Shown: in pieces, positions 27,294 through 36,700 of the stretch
Position numbering within the stretch: the stretch's first letter is position 1
Layout: every line of letters starts with the position of its first letter
DNA from: Cellulomonas hominis
GTDB taxonomy: Bacteria; Actinomycetota; Actinomycetes; Actinomycetales; Cellulomonadaceae
Direction: 5' to 3'
Assembly (NCBI RefSeq): GCF_005239125.1
Contig: NZ_SZYE01000011.1
Span: 1 to 42,428 of the forward strand
Length of the DNA stretch: 42,428 bases
Program-made: the position numbers and the translations under genes
Notes under the pieces: model-generated
Database searches by the model: none
What the model was told of the DNA's origin: nothing
What the model saw: only the letters and a program-made list of their open reading frames with translations

Positions 27294-27479
27294 ATGGCGA
27301 AGACCGCCCTGATCAACAAGGCCGCGGGCAAGCAGAAGTTCGCCGTGCGGGCCTACACCCGGTGCCAGCGGTGCGGCCGTCCGCACTCCGTGTACCGCAA
27401 GTTCGGCCTGTGCCGGATCTGCGTGCGCGAGATGGCCCACGCGGGCCAGCTCCCCGGCGTGACCAAGAGCAGCTGGTAA
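27294..27479 (+). CDS. rpsN: 30S ribosomal protein S14, zinc-binding (type Z)
   Basis: 61 residues, the short zinc form. Cys24, Cys27, Cys40 and Cys43 make the two C-x2-C knuckles ([10 protein letters not shown] and [10 protein letters not shown]). S14 is in the 30S head next to S3 and S10. Actinobacteria often hold a zinc-free paralogue elsewhere that is used in zinc shortage; none is in this window. A long hairpin follows in the 83-base gap before rpsH. Confidence 0.98.
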   Translation: MAKTALINKAAGKQKFAVRAYTRCQRCGRPHSVYRKFGLCRICVREMAHAGQLPGVTKSSW

Positions 27480-27495
27480 CAACGACGTCGTAGGT

Positions 27496-27542
27496 CCGCG
27501 GCGACCCGTCCCCTCGAGGGCGGGCGCCGCGGAAACCACGGC
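27496..27542 (+). other. two-tier hairpin between rpsN and rpsH
   Basis: Outer arms 27496-27503 and 27535-27542 form a perfect 8-bp stem. Inside, CCCGTCCC and GGGCGGG pair over about seven positions with one mismatch around CTCGA. It occupies most of the largest gap in this part of the spc cluster and ends 20 bases before the rpsH start. It could affect rpsH translation or mRNA stability; no T-run follows, and it does not match an S8 site that I can recognise. Confidence 0.5.
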
Positions 27543-27562
27543 GAGGAAGGGCGGAAGCCCCC

Positions 27563-27961
27563 ATGACGATGACCGACCCGATCGCAGACTTCCTGACTCG
27601 TCTGCGTAACGCGAACTCGGCTCACCACGACACGGTGACCATCCCGTACTCGAAGCTGAAGTCGCACATCGCGGAGATCCTGCAGGCCGAGGGCTACATC
27701 ACCGGCTGGACGACCGAGGACGCCCGCGTGGGCAAGAACCTCGTGGTCGAGCTGAAGTACGGCCCCAGCCGCGAGCGTGCGCTCGCCGGTATCAAGCGCG
27801 TGTCGAAGCCCGGTCTCCGGGTGTACGCGAAGTCCACCAACCTGCCGAAGGTCCTCGGTGGCCTGGGCGTGGCGATCCTGTCCACGTCCTCCGGTCTCCT
27901 GACGGACAAGCAGGCCGCCAAGAAGGGCGTGGGTGGGGAAGTCCTCGCCTACGTCTGGTAA
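27563..27961 (+). CDS. rpsH: 30S ribosomal protein S8
   Basis: 132 residues from ATG 27563; ATG 27569 ([14 protein letters not shown]) is two codons later and equally possible. AGGAAGGGCGGAAG lies upstream. The C-terminal block [26 protein letters not shown] is typical in its parts. S8 is a key 16S rRNA binder in the platform and represses the spc operon in E. coli. rplF follows after 25 bases. Confidence 0.97.
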   Translation: MTMTDPIADFLTRLRNANSAHHDTVTIPYSKLKSHIAEILQAEGYITGWTTEDARVGKNLVVELKYGPSRERALAGIKRVSKPGLRVYAKSTNLPKVLGGLGVAILSTSSGLLTDKQAAKKGVGGEVLAYVW

Positions 27962-27986
27962 GTCCGAGACGGAAAGGAGCTAGCCA

Positions 27987-28526
27987 ATGTCTCGTATCGG
28001 CAGAATCCCCGTCACGGTCCCGGCCGGCGTGGACGTCACCATCAACGGCGCCGTCGTGACGGTGAAGGGCCCGAAGGGCACCCTCACGCACACGGTCGCG
28101 TCCCCCATCGAGGTCGCGCGCGACGAGGACGGGGCCCTCGTGGTCACCCGTCCCAACGACGAGCGCCTCTCGCGGTCGCTGCACGGCCTCACGCGCACCC
28201 TGCTGGCCAACCTCGTCACCGGCGTCACCGCCGGCTACGAGAAGAAGCTGGAGATCGTCGGCACCGGTTACCGCGTGGCCGCGAAGGGCGACGCGCTCGA
28301 GTTCGCGCTCGGCTTCAGCCACCCGGTGTCCGTGACGCCGCCCGCCGGCATCACCTTCGCCGTCGAGTCCCCGACCAAGTTCTCGGTCGCCGGCATCGAC
28401 AAGCAGCAGGTGGGCGAGGTCGCCGCGAACATCCGCAAGATCCGCAAGCCCGAGCCGTACAAGGGCAAGGGCGTGCGCTACGCGGGCGAGAACGTCCGTC
28501 GCAAGGTCGGAAAGGCTGGTAAGTGA
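27987..28526 (+). CDS. rplF: 50S ribosomal protein L6
   Basis: 179 residues, two-domain L6: [20 protein letters not shown] at the start, and the ending [20 protein letters not shown] in the second domain. L6 lies near the factor-binding site at the base of the stalk. GGAAAGGAG precedes the ATG. rplR starts three bases after the stop. Confidence 0.98.
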   Translation: MSRIGRIPVTVPAGVDVTINGAVVTVKGPKGTLTHTVASPIEVARDEDGALVVTRPNDERLSRSLHGLTRTLLANLVTGVTAGYEKKLEIVGTGYRVAAKGDALEFALGFSHPVSVTPPAGITFAVESPTKFSVAGIDKQQVGEVAANIRKIRKPEPYKGKGVRYAGENVRRKVGKAGK

Positions 28527-28529
28527 GCC

Positions 28530-28901
28530 ATGGCGATCACCATCATCGGTAAGGGCAAGTTCAAGGCCCGCAAGCGCCGCCACCTCCGGCTGCGCAAGAA
28601 GGTCGCCGGCACCGCCGCGCGCCCGCGCCTGGTCGTCACCCGGTCGAACCGCAACCTCGTCGCGCAGGTCGTCGACGACGCCGTGGGTCGCACCCTGGTC
28701 TCCGCCTCGACCCTCGAGGCGGACCTGCGGGGCGCCGAGGGCGACAAGACGGACAAGGCCCGTCGCGTCGGCGAGCTGATCGCCGAGCGCGCCAAGGCGG
28801 CCGGCATCGACGCGGTGGTCTTCGACCGCGGCGGCAACAAGTACCACGGGCGTGTGGCTGCAGTGGCCGACGCCGCTCGCGAGGGCGGTCTGGCGCTGTG
28901 A
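28530..28901 (+). CDS. rplR: 50S ribosomal protein L18
   Basis: 123 residues. [20 protein letters not shown] and the C-terminal [20 protein letters not shown] are characteristic. L18 binds 5S rRNA. 37 bases separate it from rpsE. Confidence 0.98.
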   Translation: MAITIIGKGKFKARKRRHLRLRKKVAGTAARPRLVVTRSNRNLVAQVVDDAVGRTLVSASTLEADLRGAEGDKTDKARRVGELIAERAKAAGIDAVVFDRGGNKYHGRVAAVADAAREGGLAL

Positions 28902-28938
28902 CGACGACCATTCCCGCATCGAAGAAGAGGATCCACTG

Positions 28939-29583
28939 ATGGCTGCTCCTCAGCGCAGCAACACGGGCGCTCCCCAGGGCCAGGGTGGCGGTGACCGCCG
29001 CGACGGCGGTCGCCGCGACGGCCGCCGGGGCGACGCCGCCGAGAAGAGCGCGTTCCTCGAGCGCGTCGTGTCCATCAACCGCGTGGCCAAGGTCGTCAAG
29101 GGTGGTCGCCGGTTCAGCTTCACCGCCCTGGTCGTCGTCGGCGACGGCGACGGCACGGTCGGTGTCGGCTACGGCAAGGCCAAGGAGGTGCCCGCGGCGA
29201 TCGCCAAGGGTGTCGAGGAGGCGAAGAAGAACTTCTTCCGCGTCCCCCGCATCCAGGGCACCATCACCCACCCCATCCAGGGTGAGGCCGCGGCCGGCGT
29301 CGTCTTCCTGCGTCCCGCCTCCCCGGGTACCGGCGTGATCGCCGGTGGTCCGGTGCGTGCGGTGCTGGAGTGCGCCGGCGTCCACGACATCCTGTCGAAG
29401 TCCCTCGGCTCCTCCAACGCGATCAACATCGTGCACGCCACGGTGGCCGCGCTGAAGGGTCTCGAGGAGCCGGCGGCCGTGGCGGCGCGCCGTGGCCTGC
29501 CGCTCGAGCACGTCGCCCCGGCGCCGCTGCTGAAGGCGCAGGCGGCGGGTCGTGCGGCCAAGGCCGAGAAGGTGGGTGCCTGA
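28939..29583 (+). CDS. rpsE: 30S ribosomal protein S5
   Basis: 214 residues. ATG 28939 is preceded by GAAGAGGA; the frame is open upstream within rplR but carries no S5 sequence. The N-terminal 35 residues are Gly/Arg/Asp-rich ([16 protein letters not shown]), then [19 protein letters not shown] starts the double-stranded RNA-binding domain. S5 helps decoding accuracy and mRNA unwinding. Its stop overlaps the rpmD start by one base. Confidence 0.97.
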   Translation: MAAPQRSNTGAPQGQGGGDRRDGGRRDGRRGDAAEKSAFLERVVSINRVAKVVKGGRRFSFTALVVVGDGDGTVGVGYGKAKEVPAAIAKGVEEAKKNFFRVPRIQGTITHPIQGEAAAGVVFLRPASPGTGVIAGGPVRAVLECAGVHDILSKSLGSSNAINIVHATVAALKGLEEPAAVAARRGLPLEHVAPAPLLKAQAAGRAAKAEKVGA

Positions 29584-29765
29584 TGGCCCGCCTGAAGGTG
29601 ACCCAGACCAAGTCCGCCATCGGCGGCAAGCAGAACCAGCGCGACACGCTGCGCACCCTGGGCCTGAAGCGGATCGGCGACGTCGTCGTCAAGGAGGACC
29701 GCCCTGAGATCCGCGGCATGGTCAAGACGGTGACGCACCTCGTCGCGGTCGAGGAGGTGGAGTGA
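29583..29765 (+). CDS. rpmD: 50S ribosomal protein L30
   Basis: 60 residues, normal. [20 protein letters not shown] and [12 protein letters not shown] are typical. The ATG shares a base with the rpsE stop, and its stop overlaps GTG of rplO (GTGA). Too small to stand alone in many gene finders, but clear from family blocks. Confidence 0.97.
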   Translation: MARLKVTQTKSAIGGKQNQRDTLRTLGLKRIGDVVVKEDRPEIRGMVKTVTHLVAVEEVE

Positions 29766-30463
29766 CGATGGCGGAGAAGGAGACCGAGAAGGTCGAGGAG
29801 ACCGCTGCCGCGGCTCCCAAGGCCACGCGCGCCAAGAAGGCGACGGCGACCGAGTCGGCCGCCGCCGAGAAGCCGGCCCGGAAGACCCCGGCCCGCACGA
29901 CCAAGGCGAAGGCCGAGGCCGAGGCGGCTGCCGAGGAGAAGCCGGCGGCGAAGGCGAAGGCCCCCAAGGCCGCCGCCGCCAAGGCCCCCAAGGCCGAGGC
30001 GCAGGCGACCGAGGGTGCCGGCGGCACGCTCAAGGTGCACCACCTGCGTCCGGCCCCGGGTGCCAAGACCGCCAAGACCCGCGTGGGTCGTGGTGAGGCG
30101 TCCAAGGGCAAGACCGCCGGTCGCGGTACCAAGGGCACCAAGGCCCGGTACCAGGTGCCGGACCGCTTCGAGGGCGGGCAGATGCCGCTGCACATGCGGC
30201 TGCCCAAGCTCCGCGGCTTCAAGAACCCGTTCCGGGTCGAGTACCAGGTCGTGAACCTGGACAAGCTGTCGGCGCTGTACCCGCAGGGCGGCGACGTCAC
30301 CGTCGCGGACCTGGTCGCGAAGGGTGCGGTCCGCAAGGGCCAGCCCGTCAAGGTGCTCGGCACCGGCGAGCTCACGGTCAAGCTGTCCGTGGCCGTCGAC
30401 GCGTACTCCGGCTCGGCGAAGGACAAGATCCTGGCCGCCGGCGGCAGCGTCGCGCAGGACTGA
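29762..30463 (+). CDS. rplO: 50S ribosomal protein L15 with a long Ala/Lys/Glu-rich N-terminal extension
   Basis: 233 residues from the GTG overlapping the rpmD stop; ATG 29768 ([11 protein letters not shown]) is two codons later and perhaps the real start. Usual L15 is about 145-150 residues. The family part begins near [20 protein letters not shown] (about residue 90) and continues with [14 protein letters not shown] and [14 protein letters not shown]. Residues about 5-88 are made of Ala, Lys, Glu, Pro and Thr, like a histone H1 tail, and are likely disordered. Between 29768 and the GTG at 30035 I see no in-frame ATG, GTG or TTG, and that late GTG lacks a ribosome binding site, so the extension appears real. 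L15 is a late 50S assembly protein. Confidence 0.93.
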   Translation: MTMAEKETEKVEETAAAAPKATRAKKATATESAAAEKPARKTPARTTKAKAEAEAAAEEKPAAKAKAPKAAAAKAPKAEAQATEGAGGTLKVHHLRPAPGAKTAKTRVGRGEASKGKTAGRGTKGTKARYQVPDRFEGGQMPLHMRLPKLRGFKNPFRVEYQVVNLDKLSALYPQGGDVTVADLVAKGAVRKGQPVKVLGTGELTVKLSVAVDAYSGSAKDKILAAGGSVAQD

Positions 30464-30470
30464 CCCAGAC

Positions 30471-30512
30471 GAACGGGGTCGGCGAGGGCTCCAGGCCCCG
30501 CCGGCCCCGTTC
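30471..30512 (+). terminator. hairpin after rplO
   Basis: Arms 30471-30484 and 30499-30512 pair over 14 bp with one G-T pair, around a 14-nt loop, and are followed by GGCTTTCC. It begins seven bases after the rplO stop. It probably ends or weakens the S10-spc transcript before secY. Confidence 0.7.
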
Positions 30513-30614
30513 GGCTTTCCCCCGGGGGACCGGGCCGTCCCGGCCCGCGCTCCTGCACCGGCCCGCCACCGCACGGCCGTGGGGGGCGATGCCCACCCAG
30601 CGACGGAAGTCCGT

Positions 30615-30620
30615 TAGGGT
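30615..30620 (+). promoter_or_regulatory. possible -10 of a secY promoter
   Basis: TAGGGT resembles actinobacterial -10 boxes and lies 105 bases before secY, after the rplO terminator, where a promoter would be expected. No fitting -35 was found 16-19 bases upstream, so confidence is low. Confidence 0.3.
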
Positions 30621-30725
30621 TCGGCAGGGCGTCGGGTGCCGTGGTGCGCCCGACCCGACGACGGACCGGCGCGCGGCGCGCCGGCCGCCTCGACGACATC
30701 CCGCTTCGGCGGAGCAGGAGGACAC

Positions 30726-32021
30726 GTGCTCAGCGCATTCGTGCGGGCGTTCCGGACACCCGACCTGCGGCGCAAGCTGCTGTTCACCATCGGCATCATG
30801 GTGATCTTCCGGATCGGCTCGTTCCTGCCGACCCCGGGCGTGTCCTACCCGAACGTGCAGATCTGCATCGACCAGGGCGAGTCCAACTCCCTGCTCGGGC
30901 TGGTGAACCTGTTCAGCGGCGGTGCGCTGCTGCAGCTGTCGGTGTTCTCGCTCGGGATCATGCCGTACATCACCGCGAGCATCATCATCCAGCTGCTGCG
31001 CGTGGTCATCCCGCGGTTCGAGGCCCTGCACAAGGAGGGCCAGTCCGGCACCGCGAAGCTCACGCAGTACACGCGGTACCTGACGATCGGCCTCGCGGTC
31101 CTGCAGTCGACGACCGTCATCATCACGGCCCGCAACGGCCAGCTGTTCGCGGGCTGCTCCGTGGACGTGATCCCGGACGACAGCATCGTGACGACGCTGC
31201 TCATGATCATCACGATGACCGCCGGCACCGGCCTCATCATGTGGCTGGGCGAGCTCATCACCGAGCGCGGCGTCGGCAACGGCATGTCGCTGCTCATCTT
31301 CACCTCGATCGCCGCGTCCTTCCCGGGCGCCATGTGGTCGATCGCGGGCGGCTCCGGCGGCATCGGCGCGTTCCTGGTGATCATGGCGATCATCGTCCTG
31401 GTCATCGCGCTGGTCGTCTTCGTCGAGCAGTCCCAGCGCCGCATCCCGGTGCAGTACGCCAAGCGCATGGTGGGGCGCCGCACCTACGGCGGGTCCTCGA
31501 CCTACATCCCGATCAAGATCAACATGGCCGGCGTCATCCCGGTGATCTTCGCGTCGTCCCTGCTGCAGGTCCCCGCGCTGCTCGCCGGCTTCGGCGACCA
31601 GACCTCGGGCTGGAAGCAGTGGGTCGCGAACAACCTCGCCGCCACGGACGCGCCGCTGCACATCGCGCTGTACGTCCTGCTGATCATCTTCTTCTGCTAC
31701 TTCTACACCGCGATCACGTTCAACCCGGACGAGGTCGCCGACAACATGAAGCGGTACGGCGGGTTCATCCCCGGCATCCGCGCCGGCCGTCCGACGGCCG
31801 AGTACCTGGACTACGTGATCACCCGCATCACCGCGCCCGGGTCCATCTACCTCGCGCTGGTCGCGCTCATCCCGACCATCGCGTTCATCGCGCTCGGCGT
31901 CGGCACGAACATCCCGTTCGGCGGCTCGTCGATCCTCATCGTCGTGGGCGTCGGCCTGGAGACGGTGAAGCAGATCCAGTCGCAGCTCGAGCAGCGCCAC
32001 TACGAAGGGTTCCTCCGATGA
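30726..32021 (+). CDS. secY: preprotein translocase subunit SecY
   Basis: 431 residues, the normal length with ten membrane segments. GTG 30726 gives MLSAFVRAFRTPDLRRKLLF, and AGGAGGA lies just upstream; the open frame to 30636 adds only non-family sequence. Family marks include FLPTPGV after the first segment, FSLGIMPYITASIIIQLL (second segment and plug area) and the cytoplasmic arginine loop YAKRMVGRRTYGGSSTYIPI. SecY forms the Sec channel in the membrane and would export the large surface protein and the M15 peptidase of this window. Its stop overlaps the adk start (ATGA). Confidence 0.98.
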   Translation: MLSAFVRAFRTPDLRRKLLFTIGIMVIFRIGSFLPTPGVSYPNVQICIDQGESNSLLGLVNLFSGGALLQLSVFSLGIMPYITASIIIQLLRVVIPRFEALHKEGQSGTAKLTQYTRYLTIGLAVLQSTTVIITARNGQLFAGCSVDVIPDDSIVTTLLMIITMTAGTGLIMWLGELITERGVGNGMSLLIFTSIAASFPGAMWSIAGGSGGIGAFLVIMAIIVLVIALVVFVEQSQRRIPVQYAKRMVGRRTYGGSSTYIPIKINMAGVIPVIFASSLLQVPALLAGFGDQTSGWKQWVANNLAATDAPLHIALYVLLIIFFCYFYTAITFNPDEVADNMKRYGGFIPGIRAGRPTAEYLDYVITRITAPGSIYLALVALIPTIAFIALGVGTNIPFGGSSILIVVGVGLETVKQIQSQLEQRHYEGFLR

Positions 32022-32614
32022 GCTCCGACTCCGGCTCCACCGCCCGCCTCGTCCTGCTCGGCCCTCCCGGGGCCGGCAAGGGCACCCAGGCCGCGCGCCT
32101 CGCCGAGCGGCTCGGCGTCCCGGCCATCTCGACCGGCGACATCTTCCGCGCGAACATCAAGGGCGGCACCGAGCTGGGCCGCACCGCCCAGGAGTACACC
32201 GCGCGCGGCGAGCTCGTCCCGGACGAGGTCACGAACGCCATGGTGCGGGACCGGCTCGCGCAGCCGGACGCCGCGCGGGGCTTCCTGCTCGACGGCTACC
32301 CGCGCAACACCGCCCAGGTCGGCGAGCTGGACGCGATCCTCGGTGCCGACGGGCGCGCCCTGGACGCGGCGCTCGAGATCACCGCGGACGCGGACGTCGT
32401 CGTCGAGCGGCTGCTCAAGCGCGCCGAGATCGAGGGCCGCGCGGACGACACCGAGCCGGTGATCCGCCGGCGCCTGGACGTGTACGCCGAGCAGACCGCC
32501 CCCGTGTCGGGCCTGTACGCCGAGCGCGACCTGCTGGTCCGCGTGGACGGCATCGGCGAGGTCGACGAGGTCACCGAGCGCCTGCTGGCGGCCCTCGCCT
32601 CGCAGGTCGGCTGA
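32018..32614 (+). CDS. adk: adenylate kinase
   Basis: 198 residues. P-loop GPPGAGKGT at 15-23, AMP-binding STGDIFRANI and FLLDGYPRN. The lid is short (RADDTEPVIRRRL) with no zinc cysteines, so it is the short actinobacterial type. It interconverts ATP, ADP and AMP in the cytoplasm. The ATG overlaps the secY stop by four bases, the classic secY-adk coupling. Confidence 0.97.
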   Translation: MSSDSGSTARLVLLGPPGAGKGTQAARLAERLGVPAISTGDIFRANIKGGTELGRTAQEYTARGELVPDEVTNAMVRDRLAQPDAARGFLLDGYPRNTAQVGELDAILGADGRALDAALEITADADVVVERLLKRAEIEGRADDTEPVIRRRLDVYAEQTAPVSGLYAERDLLVRVDGIGEVDEVTERLLAALASQVG

Positions 32615-32628
32615 CCGGCGGGGGAGTC

Positions 32629-33480
32629 GTGTTCGGACGCGAGAAGATCGAGCTCAAGACGCCCGACCAGGTGCTGCTCATGCGGCGCGCCGGGCTCGTG
32701 GTCGCCGACGCCCTCGCGGCGGCCCGCGCGGCCGCGGTGCCGGGCGCGACGACCGCCGACCTGGACGCCGTCGCCGCGGCGGTGATCGCGGACGCCGGCG
32801 CGCTGCCGTCGTTCCTCGGGTACTACGACTACCCGGCGACGATCTGCGTGTCGGTGAACGACGAGGTGGTGCACGGCATCCCGTCGGGCCGCGAGCTGCA
32901 GCCGGGCGACGTGGTGTCCATCGACTGCGGCGCGATCGTCGAGGGCTGGCACGGGGACTCCGCGCTGACCCTGGTGCTGCCGGAGGCCGACCCGGCGGAC
33001 GTGGCGCTGGCGGACCTGACGGAGCGCGCCATGTGGGACGGCATCGCGGCGCTGGCCGCGCCGGGCGGTCTCGCGGACCGGCTGGCCGTGGTGGGCGACG
33101 CCGTCGAGGACGCGGTCGCGGCGGCCGACCCGGCGGCGAACGGCGGCGTGCCCTTCGGCATCGTGCAGGACTACGTCGGCCACGGCATCGGCTCCGCGAT
33201 GCACCAGCCGCCGGACGTGCTGAACTACCGCGCCCGGGACCGCGGGCCGAAGCTGCGTCCGGGCATGTGCCTGGCGGTCGAGCCGATGATCACCCGCGGC
33301 GGACACGCCACCGAGGTGCTCGACGACGACTGGACGGTCGTCACCGCCGACGGCTCGCGGGCGGCGCACTGGGAGCACTCGGTCGCGCTGCACGAGGGCG
33401 GCATCTGGGTGCTCACCGCCGTCGACGGCGGCGCGGCGGAGCTCGCCGCGCGCGGCGTGACGGTCGCCCCGCTGGGCTGA
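32629..33480 (+). CDS. map: type I methionine aminopeptidase
   Basis: 283 residues, GTG start preceded by GGGGGAG. All five metal ligands are present: Asp99 (SIDCGAI), Asp110 (WHGDSAL), His185 (VGHGIG), Glu218 (AVEPMI) and Glu249 (HWEHSVAL). It removes the initiator methionine from new proteins. It lies 14 bases after adk and completes the secY-adk-map unit. In most actinobacteria infA follows closely; here a terminator and a surface-protein gene follow. Confidence 0.96.
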   Translation: MFGREKIELKTPDQVLLMRRAGLVVADALAAARAAAVPGATTADLDAVAAAVIADAGALPSFLGYYDYPATICVSVNDEVVHGIPSGRELQPGDVVSIDCGAIVEGWHGDSALTLVLPEADPADVALADLTERAMWDGIAALAAPGGLADRLAVVGDAVEDAVAAADPAANGGVPFGIVQDYVGHGIGSAMHQPPDVLNYRARDRGPKLRPGMCLAVEPMITRGGHATEVLDDDWTVVTADGSRAAHWEHSVALHEGGIWVLTAVDGGAAELAARGVTVAPLG

Positions 33481-33498
33481 CCCCGCCGCGCCGCCGCC

Positions 33499-33536
33499 CC
33501 GAGACCCACCTCCCCGCCGGGGACGGTGGGTCTCGG
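33499..33536 (+). terminator. terminator after map
   Basis: Arms 33499-33510 and 33525-33536 form a perfect 12-bp stem; the 14-nt loop contains its own CCCC/GGGG pair. It starts 19 bases after the map stop and has no T-run. It should end the secY-adk-map transcript. Confidence 0.75.
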
Positions 33537-33791
33537 CGTCCCCGGCGGCGCGCGCGTCGGCGGCCCGGGGGCGCGGGTCACCCGGCCGCGGGGCCCCACG
33601 ACCCGGGCGGGTGAATCCGGTCCCTCCAGCGGGTGCTACCACCTCACCGCAAAGCGGACAGAGCAGGTCAGAGGGGTGCTTTCACCCCATACCGGACTCA
33701 TGACGGGTCAGGGGACCGCCGAAGGTAAGGCGTCCCCCACCGCACGGCGCCTCGGCGTCGCGTGCCCGCGCCACCCCCCCGGGAAACCCGC
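33537..33791 (+). other. leader region of the surface-protein gene, with several small hairpins
   Basis: This gap has no gene. TCACCCG (33578-33584) can pair with CGGGTGA (33608-33614). CCGC-AAA-GCGG (33647-33657) and GGGGTG-CTTT-CACCCC (33673-33688) form two small hairpins, and TGACGGGTCA lies at 33701-33710. The stretch 33610-33710 is less GC-rich than its surroundings. It may be a structured 5' leader, but I cannot assign it to a known RNA class, and no clear -35/-10 pair was found. Confidence 0.35.
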
Positions 33792-36700
33792 ATGCCTGCC
33801 TCCCCACGCCCCCGTCTGCGCCTCCGCCTCCGTCGTCCCGCCGTGCTCGCGGTCGTCGGCGCGCTGCTGGCGCCCCTCGTGGTCGGGGCCGGGGCTCCCG
33901 CGGCCGTCGCCGCCGCGGACCCCGTCCTCACGGTCACCGGGTTCTCCGTGACGTCCGGCGCGACGGCCCAGGCGGCGCCGCCCGCCGACCCGGCGTACGG
34001 CTTCGACGCGGCGTACACGGCGAACCCCGCGGCGGGCACCGTGAGCAGCACCCTCGGCTACCGGTGCGCGGGCGACGAGTCGTCCTGCGAGCACGCGACG
34101 ATGGACGTGGCGCTCGACGCCCTCAGGCTGACCCAGGCGCTCGACGTCTCCGGCCTGGGCGCGACCGTGCAGTACTGGGCCGACGCCGTGGGCGGCACCC
34201 CGACCGCGGACTACGCCACCGCGGCCGCGTTCTCCGTGCGGTTCACGAACACCACCTCGGACGGCCTCACCGGCCTGCAGTCGGGCGTCAGCGGGGACCT
34301 GCGCCTGTCGACCCGGCTGGTCACGCCCGACGGGGGCGGCACGCAGACCGGGACGATCACCGCCACGCCGACGGCCACGGGCGGCGTCGGCGCGTTGGGC
34401 CGGGTGCGGATCACCGGCGACTTCCCGGTGAACCTCGCGACCAGCACGCAGGTCGCGTGGTCCCGCGAGGGCTGGCTCTCCGGCGTGGAGGACGGTGCCG
34501 ACACCCCGACGAACTCCGCGGCCGTCACCGGCACGCTCACCGGCGACCCGGCGGAGAGCCTCACGCTCACCTGGGGCGGCAGCGACCCCGCGGCCGCGCC
34601 CGCCGCCGGCAGCGTCGGGATGCTCACCGACCTCACCGGCCTGGCGATCACGACCTGGCCCGCCGGCGCCGCGACCGCCGCCCTCACCGGGTGGACCTGG
34701 ACCGGCTCGGGCACCCCCGCGCGGGTCACGGTCGGCACCGCCACGGGAGCGGACGCCGCGGCGGACCTGCTCGCCGGCCTCGACGCGACCACGCGGTCCC
34801 GCCTCACCGGCCTGCAGGTCGTGTTCGCCGCGCCGACCGGGGGCCTCGTCGGCCCGGGGTCGCCCGCCACCCTGCGCGTCGACGTGCGCGAGCACCTCAG
34901 CCAGGACGCGACGCCCGTCGCGCGGACGGGGGCCAAGGCCGACTACGTCACCGCGGGCGCCGCGGCCTTCTCCGCCGCCTCCGACATGAACACGCTCACC
35001 GTGAACGGCACCGCCACCGCACGGGCCGTGCGCGGCGCCGCCACCTCCGCGACCACCACCGACACCCGCGGCTTCCGGATCTACGACCCGCGCGCCTACG
35101 CGGGCTCCGCGACCGCGCTGGTCGGGCTGAGCACGCCGGTGTACGGCGGCGGCTTCGTCCGCGGCACCGCCGCGGGCACCAACTGGTCGCGTCGCGCCGT
35201 GGACGCCCTCGTCGTCGAGGTCCCGGCCACCGCCGCGCAGGTCTCCGCGACGAACGCGGCCCTCGACCCGGACCTCCCGGCCCTGGCCAACCCGCTCGGC
35301 GCCGGCCTCGCCTTCGCCGGCTTCGGCGCCGCGCGCGGCACCGCCCCCGGCGGCACCGACAGCGCGGACGGCTCCGGCGTCGCGGTGCAGGGCCTCACCG
35401 GCCCCGCGCGCCTCGAGCTGACCGTGCTCGCCGGCGGGACCGAGCACTCCGTCGACCTCGACGCGATCGCGCCCGCCGTGCCGACCGACCCGGCGGCGTT
35501 CGGCCTCGCGTCCTGGTCCGAGGTCACCGGGTTCCGCGCGACGGTGCACGGCGCCGGCTCCGCCGTGCCGATGGGCGCCTCGGTCACCCTGCCGTACCTC
35601 GCGCGCACCGCGACGTCGAGCACCGCCGCGACGTACGCCGTGCACACCGTCGCCACCACCCGGCTCGGCACCGACACCTCCGCCGTCACGCCGCGCACCC
35701 AGGCGAGCGGCAACCGTCCCGTCACCGCGGCGAGTGTCTCCGTCGCCGTCCCGACCGTCGACGTCGCGGGCGCCAAGTACGTCGCCGAGCCGTACGTGAC
35801 CCGCGCCGCGGGCGCGACGGTCAACGCCGTGCTGGAGGCGACCGCCCGGCCGCTCAGCGGGGGGAGCGGGCACCTGCCCGACACGCTGACCCTCGAGGAC
35901 AGCGCCGCGGCGCGCACCGCCGCGACCGGCGGGACCTCCGGCGCCGCGTGGTGGACCGCGTTCGCGCCCACTTCGGTCGACGCCACCGTGCCCGCGGGCG
36001 GGTCCGCGCAGCTGCAGTACGCCACCGTGGACGGCCAGTGGGTCGACTACGCCGGCTCCACCGCCGCGCTCGGGGACACCTCCGCCTGGCGCGGCGTGCG
36101 CGTCGTCGTCACGCGTCCCGGGGGCGGGACCTTCGCCAACGGCGACCGCGCGCGCGTCCGCATCACGTTCGCGCTCCGGCCGGGCGTCACCGCCGGCACC
36201 TGGGCGGACGGCGCCGACCGCACCAACGTCGCGCAGATCACCTCGTCCGCGGCCATCGAGGGCTTCGTCGTCACCAGCGCGGTCCGTCGCGTCTCCGACA
36301 CGGTCCAGATGCTCGGCGGCGCGGGCACCGGTGGCTACCCGGCGCTGGTCAAGACGATGGACAACCGCGACCGGACCGAGGGCAACGGCGACGCGACCAC
36401 GGCGACGCTCACCTGGGGCACCGGCGGCGAAGACCTGTCGAGCGTGACGGTCACCGACGCGAACGGCGTCACGGGCGCGCAGCAGGACCCGGCGACGGGC
36501 CCCGCCGGCAGCTTCTACGACACCTTCGACCTGTCCGGCATCCAGCCCATCACGTCGGGCGCGGCCGCCTCGGGCGTCTACGACCCGTACCTCGTCTTCG
36601 ACCGGGTCACCGACGTGCGGGTGTTCGACGTCGTGGACGGCCGCTGGGAGTCGCTGGCGACCCGCGTCTGGACCGGCTCGGCCTGGGCCGACCGGACGGA

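Noticed and set aside
30035-30463. Short L15 starting at GTG 30035
   Set aside because: It has no ribosome binding site and would leave a 270-base gap in a cluster where neighbours overlap. It also lacks the first residues of the family block.
33610-33710. Cyclic-di-AMP (ydaO) or cyclic-di-GMP-I riboswitch before the surface gene
   Set aside because: Only short fragments such as GGGTGAATCC and GCAAAGC resemble these classes. The other conserved blocks and their order are missing.
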